Below are positions 1-15,852 of a stretch of DNA of 64,000 nucleotides, one piece after another. The notes below the pieces were generated by a model, which was given only the letters and a program-made list of their open reading frames with translations, did not search any database and had not been told where the DNA came from. This DNA comes from Earliella scabrosa (taxonomy: Eukaryota > Basidiomycota > Agaricomycetes > Polyporales > Polyporaceae): contig JABYQQ010000024.1 of NCBI GenBank assembly GCA_022605405.1, positions 248,001 to 312,000 of the forward strand, given 5' to 3'. A program made the position numbers and the translations under genes. Position 1 is the stretch's first letter. Each line of letters starts with the position of its first letter.

Positions 1-474
1 CAACGAGCAATTTTCAAGAATTCCTTGCAGCGACATGCTAGACCAATGCGGCGAGTCTTGTACTTTGCAGTATGGCCATGATGTAGGCACCGTGAGTGGT
101 CACGTAACTACTACTTTGACCTCATCCACCCGAGTTGTCAGACACCATTGAGGAGGCTAGGGATGAAGCTTGAGTGCACCCTCGAGCTCAGGCTGACCAG
201 TGGCATGGTAGTAACGCACCGTGTGCACCGCATAAACACTCGATATGTCTTGACAGACATTCGTTGCGCGATCATGTAGGAGCTGTACGATGATGGTGCT
301 AAGTGTAGAGGTGATGCGCCTGCACAGTGCGGGGTCCTCGGTGAGCGGCAGACGAGTACAAGCGCTAGCGGTGGGAATGGGCGCTAACATGTACGACACC
401 GAGCACGAGCGCTACCGCTCTTCTCTCCGTCCTCCGACATCCTTGTCGCTTGCCCTGCCGCTGTCGTGCACCTC
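1..474. other. Intergenic, upstream of RBM18-like gene
   Basis: No coding region with recognisable similarity or splice structure is visible. The right-hand part is presumably promoter and 5' leader of the + strand gene that starts at 475; it is pyrimidine-rich just before the start codon, which is common in basidiomycete leaders. Confidence 0.5.
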
Positions 475-1755
475 ATGGCTACCACTCCTCCTGAACGCTC
501 GTCGCCCACAACTGTTGCGGAGCCCAATACGCCGAACACCGCCTCAATGTCTGAGACCCTCAGCACACATCTCTCCTACCCGACTCCATCTGAACCCATC
601 GCGCCTGTGGCGTCTTCTTCGACACCGGCTCAAACGCGACCTCTCCTCAAGGATCGCTTGTACGTTGGAAATCTCCACCCTAGCGTCGACGAGTGAGCAT
701 ACCTCCCAACCGCCATGCGGTGCCATCTCATCGCCGGCTCATGTCTCCATCTTCAGATACACTCTCCTCCAGGTCTTCTCGAAGTTCGGCAAGATATCTA
801 AGCTCGATTACCTCTTCCACAAGTCTGGTCCGCTCAAAGGGAAACCACGAGGCTATGCCTTTGTTGAGTATGGAAATAGAGACGTACGTCCATTCTCCAT
901 TCAGTTTGAGACCGCGCGCTGACCCCGGGTTGATTTTAACATGGTACTGCACCCACACACGACGGCATGACATCTCCATCGTCCATGTGCAGTCGAACCC
1001 GGGGTCGGCCACAGCTCGGTAGCTTAGGATTCACGCTCAAGCCACCGCTATTTGCCCTCTACTAGGATGCGGAGAAGGCTCTCAAGCACGCCCATGACAA
1101 ACTCCTGCGTGGTCGCAAGCTGGTCGTGACGTACGCGAACCAGGCACCCATCGACTCCGCAGCCGGCGGACCAGGAGTGGGGGCCAAGAACCGTAGGGCG
1201 ATCAGTGAGGTGGGCAAACCCACCACGCTGAGCCTGCTGAAGAGCGCAGGCACAGGGCGGTCCAACGCGTGAGTCTCGTATCCTGAATCATACCGACCCT
1301 CCGCGCGGAGCGCCACATCTGTCCTGTACAACCGTGTCTAAAAGCCCATCTCCCCTCGTTACAGGACTGACGCGAAGATCGCCCGCATGGAGGCCAAGCT
1401 GCGACAACTCGAAGGCGCTACCAGTACGGCGGCCGTCGGATCCCTGCCAGGGCATCCATCACTTCCGCCGAAGCCTGTAGCAGCAGTAGCCGCAGCCGCC
1501 GCCACCACCTCTACCTCACGACATACACCCACAACTGCAGCTTCTAGCGCTGCGCCCGGGGGAAAGCAAAGGAGCCGTGCACCGCCCTTACCTTCACTGC
1601 CCATCGTGCCGCCGACGCATAGCTCTGTCAGGACGGATAAGCCTCTTTCCAGTCACACAACATTCGGTGCATCACTTCGCCCGACCCCACCAAAGAAGGC
1701 CATTCTAAGCGGTGTTCGTATAGTCAAATCCAAGCCTGCTGAATCAGATGGCTAG
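475..1755 (+). CDS. RBM18: RBM18-like RNA-binding protein with one RRM
   Basis: Predicted nuclear RNA-binding protein of 312 residues with one RNA recognition motif. Four exons join in frame: 475-692, 757-883, 1066-1268 and 1365-1755, all with GT-AG introns. The RRM lies at about residues 60-145: RNP2 reads LYVGNL at the end of exon 1, RNP1 reads RGYAFVEY in exon 2, and the last strand reads KLVVTYANQ in exon 3. The N-terminal 60 residues are Ser/Thr/Pro-rich. After the RRM come a basic stretch, a short helical segment (AKIARMEAKLRQLEG), an Ala/Pro-rich low-complexity region and a basic C-terminus. The layout of a single N-terminal RRM followed by basic sequence matches the RBM18 family, whose exact role is poorly known. 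The ATG at 475 is the first in frame. Family assignment is good; the precise function is not inferred. Confidence 0.85.
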
Positions 1756-1885
1756 GTTGTGGCATGTGTCTGGTCGTCGTGGTTGAACTGTAATATGTAT
1801 GAATCTGTATGAATGCCCTATTAGCATTTTACACACCCTTCCAACTCCATTACGATATCGATATCAAAGCTAACGGATAATGGAC

Positions 1886-1968
1886 TCCCTGGTAGTATAT
1901 CGGTTAGTACACGCGCCTGTCACCCTTGCGGATCGCGCGAAAGCGGGGTTCGACTCCCCGCCAGGGAG
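1886..1968 (+). tRNA. trnD-GUC: tRNA-Asp (GUC) with an 11-nt intron
   Basis: A complete cloverleaf can be drawn. The acceptor stem TCCCTGG (1886-1892) pairs with CCAGGGA (1961-1967), followed by discriminator G1968. The D stem is 1895-1898 with 1907-1910. The anticodon stem CGCGC (1912-1916) pairs with GCGCG (1935-1939). The loop carries anticodon GTC at 1919-1921, and the T arm is CGGGG-TTCGACT-CCCCG at 1944-1960. An 11-nt insertion at 1923-1933 sits after position 37, the canonical place for nuclear tRNA introns. The mature length is 72 nt before CCA. It lies between two protein genes, 130 bp after the RBM18-like stop codon. Confidence 0.95.
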
Positions 1969-2080
1969 ATAAGTACCGGCGAGCCTTCTTTGCCGTCTCA
2001 TTTTAACAGATCGTGTAGAATTCGCGTATATTTAATCCCCAAGAAATCGTCGCTTTCAAACATAAGCTCTAGATCTACGT

Positions 2081-4616
2081 CTAGCACTTGCCGTTGTCAG
2101 TCCAGACACCAGCTAGGGCAGAGTCGTGAGTCACAATGTTCCAGTTGTTGTTATGATACTCACCAGCGCCTCCCGGGACGTCACCCAGGGTCCACCACTT
2201 CGCAGTCCAGAGGTCACCGTCTGGAGACAGGAGATGAACAGGATGAAACAGATCACAAGCAGCAAACAGCACGTACTGTAGGTCGCCTTCTGTCCCCCGA
2301 CGTACGTGGCCTGAGGGGCTCGTCAGTACCGACTCCAGGACAAGGGACAAGACGACCAGCGGGACTCACAGCAGCGCTCCATGCAGCGACACCCGCGCAT
2401 GCCCCGGCGGTGGGGCTGGACCCGGTGCTGGTGGAGGTGCTCGCGGGCTTGGACGTCGTGGAGCCCGGGGCCGTGGTCGAAGGCTTCGTCGTCGTGGGCG
2501 CGGGCGCGCTGGGGCCGGTGCCCATGTTGTTGCGGACGTTGTCCCACTTGCTGTTCGGGAAGTTGATGTGGTTCTAGAGCGAGCGGTTCAATCGCGTGAG
2601 TCGAATGGTGCTGTGCAGGACATCGAGCGGGGACGAACCTGGGTCTGGTCAAGGCTGCCGTATACGCCCGCGGTGGTGCCGACGAGGGAGTCGGCGCCGG
2701 TCTTGTCAGTAGAGAGCTGGAAAGGGCGGCAAGGTGCGATGTCAGCCATGATGTATATTCCGACTCGGCGGGAGAGACCGCATGAGACTCACATCCCAGA
2801 ACATGGATCCGGAGAGGCCGTTGTCCTGGACGTACTTGGCCTTGAGGGAGGCGATATGCGGGGTGTCGTACGACACGAGCTCCTTCTTCGCCGCATCATA
2901 CGAGAAGCTCGTGACGTCCGTCAGGTTCTCAAAGACCGTCGCGCCGGCGAGGGGGAGAGCCTTGTATGAGTAGATGCCCGCCTCAACCGTCCCAGGGCCG
3001 ATCTAGCGACCATGTCAGCACGATGAGCGCTCGACTCGTATTCCGCACGGTTCGTAGGGTTCGCAGGCGGGGAAGACTCGACACTCACGCCGCTGTAGGA
3101 CGCGCCGATGCCGGTGGTAGACTCAAACGCGCGGCCATAGATCGGGATGCCGACGTTGATCTTGCTCGCGGTGGCGCCGTTCTGGAGGTACCACTTGACC
3201 GCCTTATCGGTCGAGACGTTCGTGCGCACGCCGCCGTACAGGTTCGCCTGGTTGTCGGCCTGGAATGCAAACGTGGCAGGGAGTCAGCTCCATATGCATA
3301 TGGCTCGCTCCCGTGCAGAGACGGGGAGATCTGCAGCGCACGTACAAAGGTCAGCCAGGAGCCAGCGTAGTCATATGCCTGGGCGTCGGGGAGTTAAGTA
3401 TATCAATGTCGTTATCGGCCGCGCACCCACGGTCCCGCGATGCGTACCATGAGGTTCCAGAAGTTGAGCGCCTTGTCCATGGTCGACACCTTCAGCCACT
3501 CGAAGTTGTCCGAGCCGGCCGGGACGGCAGCCTGTCGCGGAGCAACTCAATCAGCTGCCCGAAATACTCATTGAGGGGGGCGTGCATGGCGGGAGACGAA
3601 CCGTGACGAGGTAGGGCGTGGCGTCGCCCTTCTGCCGCTGGAGGCTGTCGAACGCCGTGCGCATCTCGGACAGCAGCGAGGCCAGGCCCGAGGAGAGCGC
3701 ATCCGAGTTGGGGTACTCGAAGTCGATGTCGATGCCGTCGAACCCGTAGGTCTCGATCAGGCTGACTGCCGTGGAGACAAACGTCGCACGCTTGCCCGCG
3801 TCTGTCACAAAGTTGAAGTGGCCGCTCTGGGAGTACGTCCAGCCGCCGACGGAGAGCAAGACCTTCAGGTTTCTACTCGGGACGGTTCAGCAAACACTCT
3901 TGGCAGCTAATATGCGGGCCTATGCTTACCTGTGCTGAAGCTTAAGGAGGTAGAGCTGCGCGCACAAAGGAATCAAGTGAGCAGATGATCCGGGTCGCTC
4001 TGTATGGGACAGTTCATACCTGCTTCAGGCAGCCGTAAAGGTTGTTGCCCGGCTCATCCCAGGAATCACCAGGGAAGTGTTTCTACGTCAAGATACGTCA
4101 GACGACCTGTTCATCTCTTTAGATGCGGCACGGACGCACCTGCTCGTCCGCATAAGAATCTGTCAAGGAGATGCTACCGGTCTCGGGAGAAACGTCGGCG
4201 AAGGAGTAGAGGATGTGCGTCAACGGCGAGGCGTTGATATCTGTCGGCTCTGCATACGGAGGGGAAAAGAGGGCACTGAGTGAGTTTCTGCTCGGAAGAC
4301 AGCGGCCGTATGTCACCCACGGAAGTTGGCGCCATAAATACCCCTACGGTCACGAGAGATCCTATCAGCACGCGACATTGTGCCGTTATCGCAGCGGCAG
4401 ACCGACGAACCAGTTCGTGAAGTATGCCGCCTGGACGTGCGAACCCGCACGCTTGTGGACGATCTTGGTCTCCGCGTGAGCCGTGGCGAACTTGCGCGGC
4501 GCGTCCTTGTAGTCCGCCGGGCGGTGCATGACCTGCGTCGCGTCGACGGCGACCAGGGCAGCGAGAGCCACCCCGGCGAGGAAGAAGACGCGCTTCAGTG
4601 TAGCCGACAAAGCCAT
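2081..4616 (-). CDS. Secreted GH18 chitinase with C-terminal CBM5
   Basis: Glycoside hydrolase family 18 endochitinase that hydrolyses beta-1,4-GlcNAc chains outside the cell. It starts at the ATG complementary to 4614-4616 and is split by about a dozen short introns. The N-terminus is a signal peptide (hydrophobic core FFLAGVALAALVAV), followed by a short propeptide ending in a KR dibasic site (VHKRAG) and then the catalytic barrel (AAYFTNW). The catalytic motif DGIDIDFEYP keeps all the acidic residues of the GH18 DxxDxDxE signature (near 3720). Further barrel motifs are SVGGWTYS and AYDYAGSW. A Thr/Ser/Pro-rich linker leads to a CBM5/12 chitin-binding module with the AKWWT tryptophans (near 2190), and the protein ends WTDNGKC. 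It is closely related to the gene at 33890-36069, with the same N-terminal sequence pattern. It may serve in cell-wall turnover or in feeding on fungal or arthropod chitin. Confidence 0.95.
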
Positions 4617-4715
4617 GCTGTTGCAAAAGAGTATGGAAGGTGTCGGCGCAAGTAGTGGGGAGGAGGGCCTGTGTCAGGCGGGTGGTTGGAGGGCCACTCG
4701 TCTGACATGCGGAGG

Positions 4716-4724
4716 CTTTTGTAT
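4716..4724 (-). promoter_or_regulatory. Possible TATA-like box of the first chitinase
   Basis: ATACAAAAG on the minus strand, about 100 bp before the start codon at 4616. It is a weak match and somewhat further away than the boxes of the other secreted-protein genes here. Confidence 0.3.
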
Positions 4725-6425
4725 CCCAGCAGCTGGTATTCTCGGGCGACAAGCATCCTCTGCAATTGGGAAACACTGCGAGACGCCGCCTAGAAAGTCG
4801 ACGGACGATGTGATACACCTGCGGAAGCGGGACGCTACGCAGACGCGGCCCACGCGGTTGCCGTCCTCCAGCAGATGCACGAACGCTTCTCGGGGGTTTA
4901 CTGAACATACGCCGCCGCGTGCGCGAGCGCGGTCGGTGTCACGAGCTGCACACCAGAAGGCCTCTCGGTCGGCTGCAGAGGGCAAGAGTGCCGTAAGCCG
5001 AATGTGTGCCTATCGAGCGGGTTCTCGGGAGCACACACCTTTGACTCTGCGCTGCCGCAATTAGGCATGTACCGCGCTATAGGCCTGCGCTGTTCGATGG
5101 CCACCGCGTTCCGCGACGGCGTTCGTGGCTGTCGTGGGCCGTTGTCATGGACAGGACACCTCCTGCGCATCCGGTCGAACAAGCTCACAGCTCGTCGTCC
5201 AAGATCAACCAGGGACGGGGCGGGAAAACAGCAAGCTTAAGCGGCTGTTGGGCTTCCTCCCTGTGGCGCCTGCGATGAGTGAGAGCGTGGAGAAGCAGAA
5301 CGTGAGCTTACCATGGGAAGCCGCCTGACAGGGATCATGCGCTGTCGATATCTGCTGCCAACGCAGCGTCGTCCCCCGGGTGGCCGCGAGCGAGCGAGGA
5401 GAGAATGCCGGAACCAGCAGACCCTCGAGGATCGCTGGACGCATGCCTCCCTTGTCGCTCCGTGACATTCAGTCCCCTCCGGGACCGCATGGACGCAGGC
5501 GGGGGCACCGGCTTGCTTTTGATATTGCATCTCCATCCCGCACAGTCCGATCCTCTCCAGCTCAGGTGGCCAAAGAACGCTGGGATTCGAAGCTGCCCGG
5601 CGCGCAGTGCGAGCGATAAGATAGATGCAGCGACTCTGCCACGAAAAAGAAGGCGCGTACGAATCGGAACAGGTACGAACAGGCGGGGAACACCACCGCT
5701 ATTTCCCCCGTACATCGCACGTTGAAGATGATCATACGGCGACCAAAAGTCAGTTGTCATGCGATTTTGGCGGAGGAGGCTTGAGGCCCGAGGGGGAGCA
5801 ACATGGCGGTGGTAAACAAAGTTCAGTTAGAGTCGTGTGTGCACACGGTCGCGGATCGCTTTAGTGCGGACCGGCCGAGGGCAAGCGCTCCTGCGCAAAG
5901 TTCAGCTACCGCGCACGAGACCGCGACATATGCAACCCCGCGCTCGAGAGGCGGCGGAGGACGGCCATGCTGCATCGCATCCACGGTAATGTGACAGAGG
6001 CGCGAGCGACGTCGACATGCCGAAAGCAGGTGTATTTGGGCTATTTACACAACACGGGTGTCGAGGAGGCTGGAACGGTCAAGTCATACAGGGCCTGGGG
6101 ATTAAGGGTATTCGTCTTAAGTATATGCGACTGCGACTGCGAATATGTGTGTGTGTAAAAAGCGAGCAGAACTGCGGACGACAATGGACAACGGACAGTG
6201 GACGGACGATGGGCGATAGTTGGGGGTGGATGGTGGAAGGTGGGTGGTGATGGTGGCCGCGTTCCGGCGAGCATGCGATGGGTGTGACGGGTTACGGCGA
6301 TTATATAGGCAGTGCAGACGAGCGAGGTGACATAGAAAATGCAGCAAACGGACAAAACGACAACAGTGTACGAGCGCAGTGTAGTACTAAGACGTGTGAC
6401 GGTCGGAGAGTGAGTGATTGGGATT

Positions 6426-6453
6426 GGGGAAGAGGGAGAGGGAGAGGGAGGGG
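6426..6453. repeat. GA-rich simple repeat
   Basis: Imperfect repeats of GAGAGG form an uninterrupted purine tract on the + strand within non-coding sequence. It is probably in or near the 3' UTR of the GTPase gene. Confidence 0.7.
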
Positions 6454-6888
6454 TCCAAAGAAACCATAGGGGGAGTGCCGAGGGGTAACGACGAGCCGGA
6501 GCTCGAATGACATGGGGGATGGTGGTGGGAAGGGAAAGTAGCAAGGGAATAAACTAGCATCGAGAGGAGACAGGTTGTGTACCGTATAGTCCATTTCTTC
6601 ATCATCCTAGGGCACTTGTTGCCCATGTGCTTCGCGCCGTAGCGTCGTTCAAGACAATGTGGTCTCCTTGTGAGATCGCCAGTCGAGGCTGGTGCACAAG
6701 CACCATTGCTGTAGGCTGTCCGTCACCCGTGCGAGTCAGACATATGGCAGGCACAGTGACATTGAACCGTCGCGGGCAGATGACGTATGTCCGCGGGACG
6801 GGGAAGTGACGCGCACCTGATTCTTTTGCGCTTCCCGCCAGATCCCAGTCCACGCCTCAATCTCGAGGGTCGTCGTCCTCTTCGTGCA

Positions 6889-8235
6889 CTATACGTCGAC
6901 ATACATTAGTATTGGCTCGCCCACGCCGTCGATTTCCGGGATGACGCATTTCAGGTCGAACGCCTTCGCCAGGACGATCTTGAAGATCTTCTGCACGTTG
7001 ATCGAGGCTGATGTTGAGCAGAATATGAGCGAGGCATGCATCGCCTTTGCGAAGCGCTTCGCCTATATCCCATGTCAGGCAGGCGTAACGAGGAGCAAGA
7101 ACTGCAGTGAGAACATACCTGTTTGGTAATCTCTTCCTGCTCATCTCTCGGGAACGTCGAGAAGGTGTCGAATTTGGTACCAATCAAGAAGGGTATAGCG
7201 GTCTGTGTCGAGATGATCAGCGGACAAGTTCCGAAGCGGTTTACGGAGACTTGAAGATCAAGAGAGGAGAAGGTATCTGGATCTGTAGCAATGCTGGCTG
7301 CGTACGATCCTGCCACGGAAATGGCAGTCTCTCCTTGAAGGATCATCCGCGACATACGCAATATATGCGCGAATGTGCGAACAGCAGTCAAGACATTGGT
7401 TGTGCAGATGACGCGCATGATCCAGAGTAGCACGACTGGCATGGCTCTTGACGTAAATAGGGAAATGGAGAAGAACGAGATGTTAGACTGAACTATTGGC
7501 TGCAAGTGACACACCTTGTTGAACCCCCTTGCTTGTCGATACCATTCCTTCACCGAGTTCAGAGTCGACTTCCTCGAGAGGTCGAACATGAAGAGAATCG
7601 CCACCGCGTCGTTGCACACCAGTGGCAACATGTTCACGAATTCTCGCTGCCCGCCTAAATCCCACAACGAGAACGTGATGGATGTCCGGCGCACTGTGAT
7701 GGTCTTCTCCATGAAGTTGACGCCTGGATGTCGCAAGTACACCGGCAAGATGGGAGGTTGTCGTGCGGGATGGTCGTCAAGACGGCGATAGTAGTAGGGT
7801 GACGGCGCAGATGTGACGAGGTATACAGGGTGAAGAGAGGAGGATTTTGCGGGTGGAGTGGAGATATTGAACAGATGTTGCGCAGATCATATTGAACATG
7901 AGCAGATGTTGAGGGATTGAAATGGATGAGCAGGCGACGCGTATACGTGAAGCTTGAGGGCGCACCTAGCGTCTGGATGTAGTCCTCATCAAAGTGACCC
8001 TCGACATATTTCACCATAAGACTCGTCTTCCCTATCTGCGAGTCGCCCAGCATGCCGACCTTGATCACGACGCTGCAGCGCAAACACCGATTCAGCCATG
8101 CCGCGTCATACGGGCTCATCGCACAGGCTGAGCGTACCTGTTCTGCTCAGCACCATTCTCGCCGTTCGCTCTTAGTGTGCTGGGCCCGGCATTTGCTGAG
8201 GATGTTGGGGAAGACGACGAGGCGGATGCGGACAT
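6889..8235 (-). CDS. spg1: Spg1/Tem1-type septation-initiation Ras-like GTPase
   Basis: Small GTPase that switches on the septation initiation (mitotic exit) network at the spindle pole body; in fission yeast it recruits the kinase Cdc7. The first exon (8235-8138) encodes a Ser/Ala/Asn-rich leader beginning MSASASSSS and joins in frame to the G domain. Visible motifs are the P-loop GDSQIGKTS, the TLGVNFMEKT switch region, DLGGQREF (G3 with the Gln of this subfamily), NMLPLVCNDAVAILFMFDLS, and the G4 motif GTKFD. The C-terminus reads VQKIFKIVLAKAFDLKC followed by PILMYVDV and a stop codon at 6889-6891. There is no CAAX box, as expected for Spg1/Tem1. Several introns interrupt the gene. The ATG at 8235 is the first in frame. 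Identity is very clear from the long near-invariant core. Confidence 0.95.
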
Positions 8236-10259
8236 GTGCCAGAAGCGCGCGGGAAGGGGGAGGAAGGAGGACGAGAAGAGGTGGTGCCCAAGAATAAGGA
8301 AAGAAGCAGGAAAAGGAGTGCTCCCGCTGCTCTGGCAAGGATATGGAACAGCGACGGAGAACCAACCGGTCGGCGGAGGGTGTCGAGGATGTTCAGGAAT
8401 CAGAGGCGAGATTACTGTTCAGTTCAGAACGGGACGGGTGGGAGAAAGGGAAGAAAGGAACCGAAAGAAAGGACGCGTTCTGAGTCGCTCTAGGAGCTTG
8501 GGGGCGTGTGGACTGGAACAAGACGGCCCACGGCGGGAGACGTGTTGCGGATGGACACCAGCCAGACAGACAGAACAGCGGAGAGTGAACGTGAGCACCG
8601 TCGATGGTAACGCCTGTCCCCTCGGCGCCTCCCTAGCTACTGCCCAGCGCTCGCCTCTCTCGGTCGTCCCCGCCTCCCCGACGACCCCCGCCTACTAGCA
8701 CAATAGACTGCCCGACTCGTATGGGTAAATCTCGACTGCTGAGCTGCACCCGACTCGGTGTACTACTCAATCTACTCGCTTCTTTCTTATGCGGAGCCAC
8801 GGTACATGAGAGGTATCCACACTCGGAAAGCAAGTCGCGGTGTCCACATTCCAAATGCGACGATCGATATCCTCCGCCTAACAGAACAATAGTGGGATTG
8901 CGGGACCCGCCGGGTCCTAGTTGGATGTCTGCTTCACATTCTTCGCCAGTCAATGGGAACCTAAAGGGCGCAATGAAAATCTCTGCTCGGGCATAGGGTT
9001 GCAATTGTGGATGGTGCGATGTCGGACCAGGGCGCGACCCGGTACCGCTGCGGACACGCCTCAGCCTGCAGGCAAGCCCTCGGGATGATCGTGTCAGCCA
9101 GATGATTGCATCGGCAGTAGCAATGCATAGCGACAAGTGTGAGTGAGAAGCTCTTGAGCGTGATGGCGCGAGCTAGGCGTTCAATTAGGTGAGCACTAGA
9201 TGTACTCGAAGTCTTGAGTGGGTTGAAGACGCAGGTAATATACCACGCAGGTTACGAGATGACATCATAGTCACAATTCTTGTAGATGGCCTAACACACG
9301 TTCAGACCGTGCAAATATCTGGATCTAGCAAGGCCACGCAGCCACGAACTTGCACCTGGAAGTTTGAATTAAATGTGAAGCTCAGTGACTCACCATGCGC
9401 GATGTTGCTGAATGTTTGTGTGTGTTAGGATCCAAAGCCGTTGCCAAACATCCGCCCTGATCCGTCTTGCCACGTGCCCACCTTTCCTGTTCACTTACCG
9501 TTCTAGGTGCTGATCTCGACTCGGGCCTCATTCCGTGAGCCTGCCATCCAACGACGATCTTGCGGTGCTTTTCAATGCCTGTCTTCCTCTTCCGTCTCAG
9601 TCATGTGGCGTACTCGGAGACCCGACAGCTGCAGAACCCGTGCGGGGGTGGGGCCCCGGGACCGGGACAGCACCTCCCCAGAGCTGACCAGGCACTTGTA
9701 GGTTTGCCCGTGTCGCTATGTATTAGCTTCCGGTGTTCTCCTTTCTGTTCGGAATGACGCGTCGCGAGGTTCGGATGGTCAAGAGTCGACGAGGCATATG
9801 ATCGGTACATCCTCGGTCCACAAACAGCAACCAGGCCATTGGCCAGATATTCACCAAGACAAGTGATGATGGGAAGTACATTCGCGGCGGCTGTGCCTCC
9901 AGCGCAGCATTCCAAAGAGCCTCTGAAATCTCGGGGTTTTGACATCGTCCAAACCCTTCTCCTCCCTGCACAGAAAGGTCACGAGCGGCGGTCAGTATCC
10001 GACTTCTTGCCGTCGCCTGCACTGTCGCTCGTTCATACCCCGTCGTCAACGTTCACTTACCCTTGCATCTACACAGGTACGCGCGGTGATAGCTACGAAT
10101 AGCTCACGGGGCTCGCGCCAGACGCGCCCAACATATCTGGCTCGTCCGGAATGCTCGGGTCTTCCTCGCAATTTGACGCATAGTCGGGGACGCGACGACA
10201 CGTTATAAGGGGAAGAAAAACACGGCCGATCTGCGAGCGCACGGCCGCGACCACCCATC
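8236..10259. other. 2.0-kb intergenic region between divergent genes
   Basis: This separates the divergent Spg1-like (-) and cellobiose dehydrogenase (+) genes and must contain both promoters. The open frames in it (up to about 170 codons, one on each strand) have no recognisable motif and skewed Arg/Ser composition, so none is called. Confidence 0.5.
10203..10210 (+). promoter_or_regulatory. TATA box of cellobiose dehydrogenase
   Basis: TTATAAGG ends 50 bp before the ATG at 10260. Position and sequence fit a core promoter of an inducible secreted-enzyme gene. Confidence 0.55.
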
Positions 10260-14120
<3,861 letters not shown>

Positions 14121-15852
14121 TCACCGCTTGCGCTTTCCGTGGATGCCAGCATCGCCCGCGTGCCCACTACCATCGGTTGCGCCTCCTTCCACCTCCCCAT
14201 CGCCCTCCGAATACCCGCCTGGACTCGCACGAGCAGGTCCCGGCACCGGCGATTCAGAGTTCTCCCTCACATCCATCCGGTCCGCATCCACGAACAATTG
14301 CTCCACAGCGAGCACCGAGTTGCTCTCTGGCAGTGGCGGCAAGGCGATCACGTCCTCCATCTCGGCATCCACATCTTCGGCCATGTCGTCTGCTGCTAGG
14401 TGGTGGGCGGAACCCCCGCTCGGGACTGCAGGTGCGCGGTGCCTTCGTGAACCCAGACGGCTAGCGCCTGTGTCGGGCTCCACCTCAGTCTCGGCACCGA
14501 CGTCACGGTCCCGCTCTCGTTCTCGACTGCTGGCGTCTCCAGTGTTGGGTCGGTCGCCGACAGCGGTGGCGGCGATGGCCACCGCGGAGATGGCAGACGC
14601 GTCCACGATGGAGTGGGCGTCGAGCTCTGGGTCGATCTCAACTTCGACGTCTTCTTCCAGGTCAGCAAATGTTCGGCACAGCGGGCAGGAGAACGCAGGG
14701 TGATGATTCTCAAGAAGGGGCCGGATGCACTTGTAGTGAAATGCATGCGAACAGGGAGCGATGAACAGTGCTTGGTGGATAGTGACGCCGAAAAGGCCTA
14801 TGAAACGTGACATTAGTGAATCCACGCGGATCGGCTGTGGACGATAGACACGCACAGATGCAACAGTCCGGAAGGGCTGATTTGGCTGCGACCTTCTTGC
14901 CGTTCCCCGTGCTAGCTGCAGTAGGGATCGCGATCGCCTTGAGTTGCTTGAGAGCGTTCGCACTAGCATATCATGAGGAATGTGGATCGAGTTCATATAG
15001 CAGATAAACTTACTTGAACGGATTGGTGTGATTCTGCCACTCTCGACCAACTTCTATCTTGATCTTGACGCATTTGTAGATGTCCTCTGTTCCGCCCTGG
15101 TAATCAACCCCCAACTGCAACAGATCGCCGTCCTTGAGCTCGTGTGCCCGCGACTCGTTGTTCGCCGGGGAGAGTCGAACGTGGTTAAGGAAGGTGCCGC
15201 TGCTCGACTTGGTGTCTCGGATGAAGAACTTGCCACCAGCCTCGACCCAGATCTCCGCGTGCGCGCGCGAAACCACCTTGCTCTTGAATGCCAGCTTGTT
15301 CGAGCCCATCGCGTTTGCCGCAGCGATCCCTAGCCCTGAGCGGTCCGTGAACCGTCCAATCCGCAGCGGCGGGTCGCCCTCGCGCACATCGCGAGAGATG
15401 GGGTCGAAGCGGAGAGAGCGGCGGGAATCGAGGTGGGGAACGAGGCGGATGCGGTGAGCCGGGCCTGTGCCGGTTGGGGGAGCAGAGGCGGACCCGGAGG
15501 CTGCAGGGCCCGTCACCGTGCGAGCGACGGCGACGGCGGGGACCTGTGGGGTGGTAGTGGCGGCGAGGGTGCCCGCCGACCGTCTTCTGCGGAGCATCTG
15601 GGAGAAACCGGGGGTGGAGGTGGACTGGGAGACGGATGGCTGGAGGTTGGTCGAGGCAGCAGCTGGGCGGCGACGGTGGCCTGAGGAGTGGTCGGCGGCG
15701 GCAGAGAATGGAGGAGGAGAGTCTCTTGTGGCGGGGTCGTGGGGTGAAGAGGGGTGTGACTGCGAGGTGCCGCGGGGCCTACCGCGCAGAAAAGAGCCCA
15801 GGATGGACTGGCGGGCAGAGGCCGAGGTGTCGCCTATGGTCAAGGGGTCCAT
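14121..15852 (-). CDS. dma1: FHA and RING-finger E3 ubiquitin ligase, Dma1-like
   Basis: Likely E3 ubiquitin ligase that binds phosphothreonine through an FHA domain and recruits E2 enzymes through a RING finger. Fission yeast Dma1 delays septation at the mitotic checkpoint by acting on the SIN scaffold Sid4. The first 130 residues are Ser/Pro/Arg-rich and disordered. The FHA core shows LRIGRFTDR, VVSRAHAEI and SSGTFLNHVRLS (residues about 160-260). A linker leads to a C3H2C3 RING with CCICL, APCSHAFHYKC and CPLC (coordinates about 14690-14870). The C-terminal 200 residues are acidic and low in complexity and end in a KRKR cluster. The start MDPLTIGD at 15852 is preferred; an in-frame upstream ATG at about 16050 would add an Arg-repeat leader that looks untranslated. 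The FHA-then-RING order is diagnostic. Confidence 0.88.

Larger units (their letters stand above)
4617..6888. other. 2.3-kb intergenic region
   Basis: This lies between the chitinase start (leftwards) and the stop codon of the Spg1-like gene (leftwards). The part nearest 4617 should hold the chitinase promoter and the part nearest 6888 the 3' UTR of the GTPase gene. Short open frames exist on both strands but show no family motif, no plausible splice pattern and repetitive Ser/Pro composition. A purine-rich simple repeat lies at 6426-6453. No gene is called. Confidence 0.5.

Noticed and set aside
4174..4908. Open frame of 244 codons on the minus strand spanning the chitinase 5' end
   Set aside because: Out of frame with the chitinase exons and crosses its introns; no motif.
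6041..6544. Open frame of 167 codons on the minus strand
   Set aside because: Begins at a non-ATG codon, and its Ser/Pro repeats come from the GA-rich simple repeat; more likely 3' UTR of the GTPase gene.
8177..9136. Overlapping open frames of about 170 codons on both strands
   Set aside because: No family motif, no splice support, Arg/Ser-rich composition; the left part overlaps the promoter and first exon of the Spg1-like gene.
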